Assembly (NCBI RefSeq): GCF_030052815.1
Contig: NC_079510.1
Coordinates: 31,077,823-31,141,822 of the forward strand
Length of the DNA: 64,000 bases
Reading direction: 5' to 3'
Source of the DNA: Hevea brasiliensis
Taxonomy: Eukaryota; Streptophyta; Magnoliopsida; Malpighiales; Euphorbiaceae
Position numbers and translations under genes: made by a program. Positions 57,713 to 64,000 of this stretch are shown here, one piece after another. Within the stretch, counting starts at the first letter, position 1, and every line of letters begins with the position of its first letter. Below the pieces are notes generated by a model. It worked only from the letters and a program-made list of their open reading frames with translations. It was not told where the DNA came from and did not search any database.

Positions 57713-60010
57713 CTTCTCCTGAAAACAGTTTTGAGCCTCCAAACTCAATGCCAAACAGGTATATAGTATGTGGTGGTGCGTGCATGTATGTGCGCACTAA
57801 TCCCCTCTGATTAGCATGGCAATACAATTATAGAATGAATTGATTATTCTTGCAAAAAGGGGAAAAAACGTTTTTTTATTTTTGGATCTTATTTCATTCA
57901 ATTTGTTGTATTTCTAGGACTTGGATGACATGAATATTGAAATTATGCGGAACACTCTTTACAAGGCATACCTTGAGGACTTTAACAGGTTTTGTCAGGT
58001 GAGCATGGCTTCTTATACAAGGAGAATGAAATTTCTGTCTATACATATGCAACATTCTCCATTTTTCTGTTTTTCTTATAAGTGTTTATGTGATCTTTAA
58101 ATAGAAACTTGGTGGTGCTACAGCTGAGATAATGTCTGATCTCCTTGCATTTGAGGCTGATAGAAGAGCTGTCAATATCACCATAAATAGGTATTATTTG
58201 TGCCTTCAATTTTATGCATGCTCCATCCCTTGTTCTTTCAAAGGAGAAAAAGAAAAAGGAAGAACTAACAGATCGAATTTTGACTATTTATTCGCAATTT
58301 TCTTTCTTTGGATTACAATAATTGTCCAATTTTTTGTTCTTCTGACATTGGTCTGGTTCACTTTGTTTAGCATTGGCACAGAGCTTACCAGGGATGATCG
58401 TAAAAAATTGTACTCTAATTTTGGCTTACTGTAAGTTATTTGTTAATATTTGAATTTTTATTTTTCATTTCTTCTGCGTTTTCGATTATTCTGCCGTACT
58501 ATTTTTGAATTCCTCTCTAACAAGGGTGTACTTATGTGAAACAGTTACCCCTATGGGCATGAGGAACTGGCTGTCTGCGAGGATTTAGATCAGGTATGCT
58601 GTTTGTTTTAATATTGAAATAAAATAAGAAGGTTCTGTCCGTCAAGAATTTTTTTTCTTTTTTCCCATGTTAGTCATAGGATTAAAGCCGGATGGTTGAA
58701 GTGGAGACGTGCCACGGGAGTTTTATGTGATCGTAAGATTCCCAATAAATTAAAAGGAAAATTTTACCGTACAGCCATACGACCGGCTATGCTATATGGT
58801 AGTGAGTGTTGGGCACTGAAAGAGTCGTATGCATATAAGATAAGAGTTGCAGAGATGAGAATGTTAAGGTGGATGAGTGGCCATACTAGACTAGATAAAG
58901 TCCGTAATGAAAGTATTAGCCAAAAGGTAGGAGTGGTGCCAATTGAAGATAAGTTGAGAGAAGGGAGATTGAGGTGGTTTGGTCATGTGAAGCGTAGACA
59001 TACGGAGGCTCCAGTTAGACAAGTAGAGCACATTAGGCTAGAGGATAGAAAGAAAAAAAGGGGTAGACCTAAATTGACTTGGAGGAGAGTAGTACAGCAT
59101 GACTTAGAAGCATTACACATTTCTGAGGATTTAACCCAAAATCGTTCAGAGTGGAAAAAGCGAATCCATATAGTCGACCCCAAATTTTTGGGATAAAGGC
59201 TTAGTTGAGTTGAGTTGAGTTGAGTTGAGTTTCCCCCTTTTTTTATTTTGGCCTTCTGATTCATGCTTAATTGTCAAAAAAATTTAAACCTTGACCAAAC
59301 CTTTTAATTTTGTCAATTTTAGCTTCATTTGAAAATTGCATTACAATTGAGTTTAGCCTGCCAAATTTGATCAAAATTGAAATTAAAAACAACCTTTTTT
59401 TACTAATTCGAATAAAAAGATTTTTTTTTTTTTTTTTTGGTATTTTTCCCCTTCCCTTCCCTTATTTTTTTTCCCCCTTTCCTTTCCCCTCTCCCCCCCT
59501 ACATTTTCAAAAAACAAGTAAAGTTTTGGGTTGTTTTTGGTCTTTAGGCCTTTAATTTATTATTATATAACATTGCTTATGGTTAGTCTTTTGTTTGGTT
59601 GCTGTTGCAGGTTCGTGGTGTGATGGAAAAATATCCTCCTTACCAGTCTATCTTTTCTAGATTATCCTATGGCGAGAGCCAGCTGCTGGACAAGGCATTT
59701 TATGAAGAGGAGGTGAAAAGGCTGTGCTTAGCTTTCGAGCAGCAGGTTTGTATCAGTGGCTGAACAATGGTCGCAATTCATGATTCATCTCTTGATCTTG
59801 GTTCCTTAAGGAGTAGGAATACATGCATGCTATGTAGTTCGTTCAGTCCTAATGCCTATATCTTTTTCCAAAATGCAGTTCCATTATGCTGTCTTCTTTG
59901 CATACATAAGGTTGAGGGAGCAGGAGATTAGGAATCTGATGTGGATATCAGAATGCGTGGCTCAGAACCAGAAGTCTAGAGTCCACGACAGTGTTGTCTT
60001 CATATTTTAG
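54756..60010 (+). CDS. VHA-d: V-type proton ATPase subunit d (VHA-d), ten coding exons
   Basis: Subunit d caps the membrane c-ring and couples it to the central stalk of the vacuolar H+-ATPase, which acidifies vacuole, Golgi and endosomes. Coding exons are 54756-54936, 56059-56179, 56880-56987, 57081-57183, 57918-57998, 58105-58190, 58371-58430, 58545-58593, 59611-59745 and 59879-60010. All introns are GT-AG and phases match throughout. The total is 1056 bases, 351 residues, which is the usual plant length. Family landmarks: the N-terminus [74 protein letters not shown], the [13 protein letters not shown] segment and the C-terminus [10 protein letters not shown]. The start is set by the universally conserved MYGFEA beginning. 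No stop or shift is seen, so the gene looks functional. Introns 4 and 8 carry transposon insertions. Confidence 0.97.
57506..57767. mobile_element. MITE-like insertion in VHA-d intron 4
   Basis: The left end reads TGTGTTTAGCATTGCTGTT. The right end, on the other strand, reads CCTGTTTGGCATTGAGTTT. These form imperfect terminal inverted repeats of the kind seen in common plant hAT-like MITEs (TGTTTGGCATTG). ATATAG occurs just outside both ends and may be part of the target duplication. A run of 31 T lies inside (57682-57712). Boundaries are approximate. Confidence 0.5.
58667..59229 (+). mobile_element. 5'-truncated LINE in VHA-d intron 8 (RTE-like 3' end)
   Basis: An open frame (58696-59196, 166 residues, upstream in-frame match from about 58667) is the C-terminal end of a plant LINE reverse transcriptase. 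Motifs include [44 protein letters not shown] and RGRPKLTW. The sequence ends in five TTGAG units (59205-59229). Short tandem repeats instead of poly-A are typical of RTE-clade LINEs. TTTCCC at 58661-58666 and 59230-59235 is a possible target duplication. It lies in sense orientation and does not touch the exons. Confidence 0.85.
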
Positions 60011-60160
60011 CTGCTTTACAAGCCATTAGTAATAATCACCTGTCCTTTTGCATAATTTGCTGTAAATTTCTTTTGCATAGACGATATGTTTGATTATTTT
60101 AAGTTGTGGAGATTGCCCAGCTGCATCGTTTTCAGGATCTGTGTTCAAAATAAAATTTTT
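60011..60160 (+). terminator. Probable 3' UTR and poly(A) signal of VHA-d
   Basis: AATAAA at 60149-60154, about 140 bases after the stop codon, in a T-rich context. This is a plausible polyadenylation signal. The true cleavage site is not visible. Confidence 0.45.
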
Positions 60161-61490
60161 ATTTTTTTTTTATATGTTTCCGAGGGATAAGTCTTGTATT
60201 AAGATTCATGAGATACATTATCGTTGTGGAAATGAAATGATCTTGCTTGTTGGAATTTTTACAGATTTAATTACCAAAAAATGCTTAGTTTGGTCAAATT
60301 GTTTTAAAAAAAATTACAATTGTTGAATTTGAATTGAGAATTTCAATTTTTAATCCTACGCAAGTAGGACAATTACTTTGTTGGCTATAAATTTTATTTT
60401 TTTAAAATTATTTATATTAATAAAAATATAAATAGAATTTATTTTTTTTATATAAATAATTTTTATTTATTTTATTTTAATTAAAATAAAATGTATTTAT
60501 ATTTTTAAATTGTTTTTTAATATAATAAAATAATAAAGAATTTTTGTCGAAAATATTAATAAAATTATCAGACTTGCATTGAATTATGACTAATTAAGGT
60601 AATAGAATAAAATCAATACTAACTATATAATTTTGATAAAATTAATTAAATTTAAAATTTTAAATAAAATTGAAAAGTGCTTAGAATTTTTTTATGAAAA
60701 AAGTCTAAATGAGCATTTATGCTTCCAATATCTAAATAAGCTCAAAATTAAGTTATTAACTCAAACATTTGGGTCTATTTCACTTTAATTATAAAGTTAT
60801 ATTTTTATTTGACTAAAGACTTAATTTTTAGATTTTTTTTTATCTCTCAACTTACATAGGTTTAATTGATTTTTTTTTTAATTTTTTATTAGTTAACCCT
60901 ATTTTGAAATAAATTTTATTTTTTTATCAATTCAATAGTCTAATCAATAAATTTATAAAAATTAAAAGATTCTATTTATAAAATTTTTATACTTTATTTA
61001 GATAATTAATCATCTAAAATTAAAATAAAAAAATTAATTTATATTAAAATATAATAAAAAATTATAGTATCAAATTTAAATGCTCATTAACTTAAAATTT
61101 TTATATATTTAAATAAATTTGATAATATTATTTAATTATGTAAGTATATAAGTATTTAAAATTATATTAGAAATAAAATTAATATATAATATATAATTAT
61201 AATAATATATTATTAAATTATAATATATATATATATATTGTAATAATTTGAATTTTTAAATTATAAATAAAATAAAAAGAAAATATTATGTCATTAATAT
61301 TATAAAATTTATTTGAATTAATTTTAAAATAAAAAAATAAATAATAATAAATAAATAAAAATAAAAATATAAAAAAATATATAAAGATAATTATATTATA
61401 TTATATTATAGATTATAGTATTTTAATATTAAAATATTTTGAAAATTTAATATTATAATAATAACAATAAAAAAAAAAGAATTTTAAAAA
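60161..61490. other. AT-rich intergenic DNA, no gene seen
   Basis: Very AT-rich, with many short A and T runs. No coding frames or transposon ends recognised. Confidence 0.6.
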
Positions 61491-63480
61491 GCTATTACCG
61501 TCCGTCCCCCAAAATATTCTCTCTCTCTCTCTCTTTTAATTTCTTTTTTCCTTTTCATTTTCTAGCCATAACTTCTTCCTTCCTCCGATCTCCATTTTTA
61601 GCATTCTTGGTATAAAAAATATTTCTCTTTTCATGGGCATCATATAAATATTAAATTTGTGTGGTATCGTTTCCTGATTTGTGCGAATCAAACTTTAAAA
61701 GTTTTAGTCAGTTTTAACTTCTGGGTTAGATCTCTTTCAAACCGTAAGTTCTACAAAAAAATCTGAGACCATCAGCGTGCTCCACTAGTCAAGGGCTTCG
61801 CCGCGATACCAATTTTGAAATTTTTCCGACACCAAACTTTCGATAGGTCCTATAGACTTCGCAATATTTTTTTAAGTTTCAAATGAGCTTATTTAATTTT
61901 ATAACAGTTTTATTCTAATCCCTAATACTGTGAGCTTCGCGTAGGTGCCTACATTTCATGAAAATTCAGCAGTTGCTAAGGTTTGTAAATTCCATGCCGG
62001 ACAGATAAGCTGTCGGAAAAACTTCAGAACCGGGTCAAATTTATAGGCTATCTCACCATTTACAGATGCCCCTGACGAGTTTCCAGCATCAGAATTGGCA
62101 TAGGTAAACCAGAACTCAAAGTTTCTTCAGTTATTTAGTACCAGGTTTAGATTAAAAATCTATAAAATATTTGTGAGTAGTTGGAAAATTATAATTCCTT
62201 TTGTATTAGCTTAGTAATATTGCTAAGGACCATGGGGTAAAATTTTAGAATTTTTAGAGCTCATTTGGGTACTTTTTGCAAAAAGAGTTAGTTTTAAGGA
62301 CAAAATTATAATTTTTCAAAATTATGATTATTGACTGTTTGGATGGACTCAGGAGGGGCTATGTGATGTGATTGAGATATGGTTGTGTGACTTTGTGGAT
62401 ATAAAAGTATATTTTTGAGCCCTTTTGGGTAGGTCCTAGGTATAGGGAGAATTATGCCAGATTTTTAGCACAACTTAAAGTGTCTTTGGTTCTTTTTAAA
62501 CTTATATTGAGTCAATTATATTAAATAATTATCATATAATTGTTAGGTGAGTCGGGACAGCCTTCCTCCTCTGTCCAGCCACTACAGTGACCTCGGTTTA
62601 CGTCTGTGAGTAAAATATTAATTTTAATCACATTATATGTTCACTTATGCCCATACATCACTTATAAGTATATATATTTATGTAATTAAATACTGAACAC
62701 GTTTTATATTGCATCTTTATTTGATGAAATGTTATAAATGTTATTTTATGGTAATTTGGAGCAGTGTGCATGTGTTGACGTGCGTGTGGTGTGTGATATT
62801 GGATATAAATAGAACGGGTAGACGCGGTTAAAGCTTGACTCGCTAGGACCCAATCTTTTTATAGATGAGTCAGAGTAGACATGGCTCGAGATGATTTCGC
62901 TGGCCCCCGCATTTGGTCTATTAAGAGAAAGTCAGACTTGAGATGTACTTGCTGGCAGAAGTTGGATTAAAAGAGCTGTATAGGGGGATCAACTCCCATA
63001 TATATACTGTTTGAATATTATCTGGGTGTGTGAGTGCTCCAAATTACCTTTTTATTGTTTACGATGTGATTTGTATGAAAACTATAAAGGTGTTGCATTC
63101 CACTCTTTAGGATATATTAGCTTTAGATAGTTATAGAAATTGTCTCTGCCTGTTCACCTATTTTTTCAGGATACAGAAAGTCCTTTATTGAGTTTAACCT
63201 GTTCTCTTCTTCGCAGGTCTACTATCGGCATTTAATTATATTTTTTTATTCTGTTCTAGAACTCTACATGTATTATTATTAGTGATGTATTCATTTGGAT
63301 CTGTTATGTATGAGTTAACTAGAATTGTAAGCATGATGTATGAATATGCATGGATGATTATTTGGTTGAATGAGGGCTCTTATTTAGATTAGTATTATTA
63401 TGAGTACGTGGAGGTTGAATTGAGCTTTCCAAATTGTTATATATACTGTGTTATTGGGCGAGTCAAAAACTCTTCATAAT
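61491..63480. other. Unclassified, less AT-rich repeat-like region, possibly an LTR or non-coding transcript
   Basis: It begins after a (CT)n tract at 61517-61533. It contains less AT-rich blocks (61700-62120, 62560-63010) including CTTGACTCGCTAGGACCC, AGAGAAAGTCAGACTTGAG and GGGTGTGTGAGTGCTCC. Pyrimidine tracts followed by AG, such as CTCTTCTTCGCAG at about 63217, look like splice acceptors. No open frame of note exists. The style resembles repeats seen in plant retroelement LTRs, but I could not find paired ends. Confidence 0.3.
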
Positions 63481-63843
63481 GTTTTTTTTTTAAATGTTTA
63501 TATAGTTTTAAATTTAAGTTTCACTCCTTAAAAAAAGATTTTACTTTAATTTTCTTATAAAAATACTAGTTTTATAAAAATAATTAATAATGTTTAGAAT
63601 TTTCTGCATATATTTTTGCATTATCCAAATTAATTCCAAGCAAATGTTAAAATGCCACTTGAACTCCAGCAGCATTACTATCCACCGCCTCTTTGAAAAA
63701 TCCGATGACGGCGGCCACTACTACCCCGACACACCCGGCGGCCAGAATCAGAATAAAAAGCGACCGCCAGCTCTGGCTTCTCTTCCATTTCCCAATTTCT
63801 TTTACCTTTGACTTAGGGTTACATCAACGAAAAATTGAAGAAG

Positions 63844-64000
63844 ATGGCGGTGCCATCACACTCGGAATCCACGGATTTGACCTCACCACCACCATCGAAG
63901 ATTACAGACTTGAACGAGGACTCACTGTCTTTCTGTGCCACTTACCTGAGCCTGCAGGACCTGTCCAACTTGGCCATGACCTGCAAGTTCCTCAAGCGCG
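63844..64000 (+). CDS. F-box protein, N-terminal part (runs off the window)
   Basis: An ATG at 63844 in an AAGATGGCG context opens a frame of 52 codons to the window edge. After a short Ser/Thr/Pro-rich lead comes ITDLNEDSLSFCATYLSLQD and LSNLAMTCKFLKR. This has the F-box pattern: a Leu-Pro-like start replaced by L..L, a central helix, then L..L..C..L. F-box proteins recruit substrates to SCF ubiquitin ligases through Skp1. The substrate-binding part lies outside, so the subfamily cannot be named. The region before it (63590-63843) is a probable 5' UTR or promoter. A short upstream frame there has no protein character. Confidence 0.75.
   Translation, partial: MAVPSHSESTDLTSPPPSKITDLNEDSLSFCATYLSLQDLSNLAMTCKFLKR

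Noticed and set aside
57034..57827. Frames at 57034-57243, 57083-57325 and 57601-57827 as separate genes
   Set aside because: They are VHA-d exon 4 read with its intron, an off-frame shadow, or translation of the poly-T run.
63590..63811. 73-codon frame upstream of the F-box start as a protein
   Set aside because: It lies in the likely promoter or 5' UTR and its composition is not protein-like. The ATG at 63844 begins the F-box frame.

Overview
This is nuclear DNA from a flowering plant, a dicot by the look of its genes and transposons. It carries an intron-rich gene for subunit d of the vacuolar H+-ATPase, AT-rich intergenic DNA, several classes of plant LTR retrotransposon, TRIM elements, a LINE tail and the start of an F-box gene. 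A woody rosid such as a Euphorbiaceae member is my guess. The sequence alone does not fix the species.

Layout. Positions 1-2114 are the 3' end of a Ty1/copia-type element, probably of the SIRE/Maximus kind, with its 3' LTR. Positions 2115-8625 are AT-rich and gene-free, with decayed repeat fragments. Positions 8626-53403 are one very large Ty3/gypsy element of the Tat/Ogre kind (element A). It has LTRs of 6.6-7.0 kb and is flanked by the 5-bp duplication GTAAT. Its internal region has an extra ORF1, then gag, protease, a probable spliced intron, reverse transcriptase-RNase H, a second 'archaeal-type' RNase H, integrase, a 3' UTR minisatellite and a polypurine tract.

Inside A is a Russian-doll nest. 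A Tekay/Del-like LTR (B, duplication GATTA) sits between A's RNase H and integrase. B is interrupted by a chromodomain-bearing Tekay/Del element (C), which has gag-pol, two full LTRs and a remnant of a further copy. C's 3' LTR is interrupted by a solo LTR (D, duplication TGAAT). So the order of insertion was A, then B, then C, then D. Each LTR of A also took in a different short TRIM element, and in both cases the other LTR preserves the empty site.

The least ordinary feature is in A's LTRs. Each carries, on the opposite strand, two gene-like units with their own TATA boxes. The longer resembles plant transposon/gag-like proteins (PF04195-like, from memory) followed by a coiled coil and an acidic tail. 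The LTR therefore looks like a bidirectional transcription unit that also encodes protein in antisense.

Right of A lie 1.35 kb of AT-rich DNA and then VHA-d (54756-60010, ten coding exons, 351 residues, apparently intact). A MITE-like insertion lies in its intron 4 and a 5'-truncated LINE in its intron 8. After 3.5 kb of AT-rich and unclassified repeat-like DNA, the window ends inside the first exon of an F-box protein gene. All retroelement reading frames are broken by stops or frameshifts. Most stops are TAG where relatives have CAG or TGG, the signature expected from decay of methylated cytosines.
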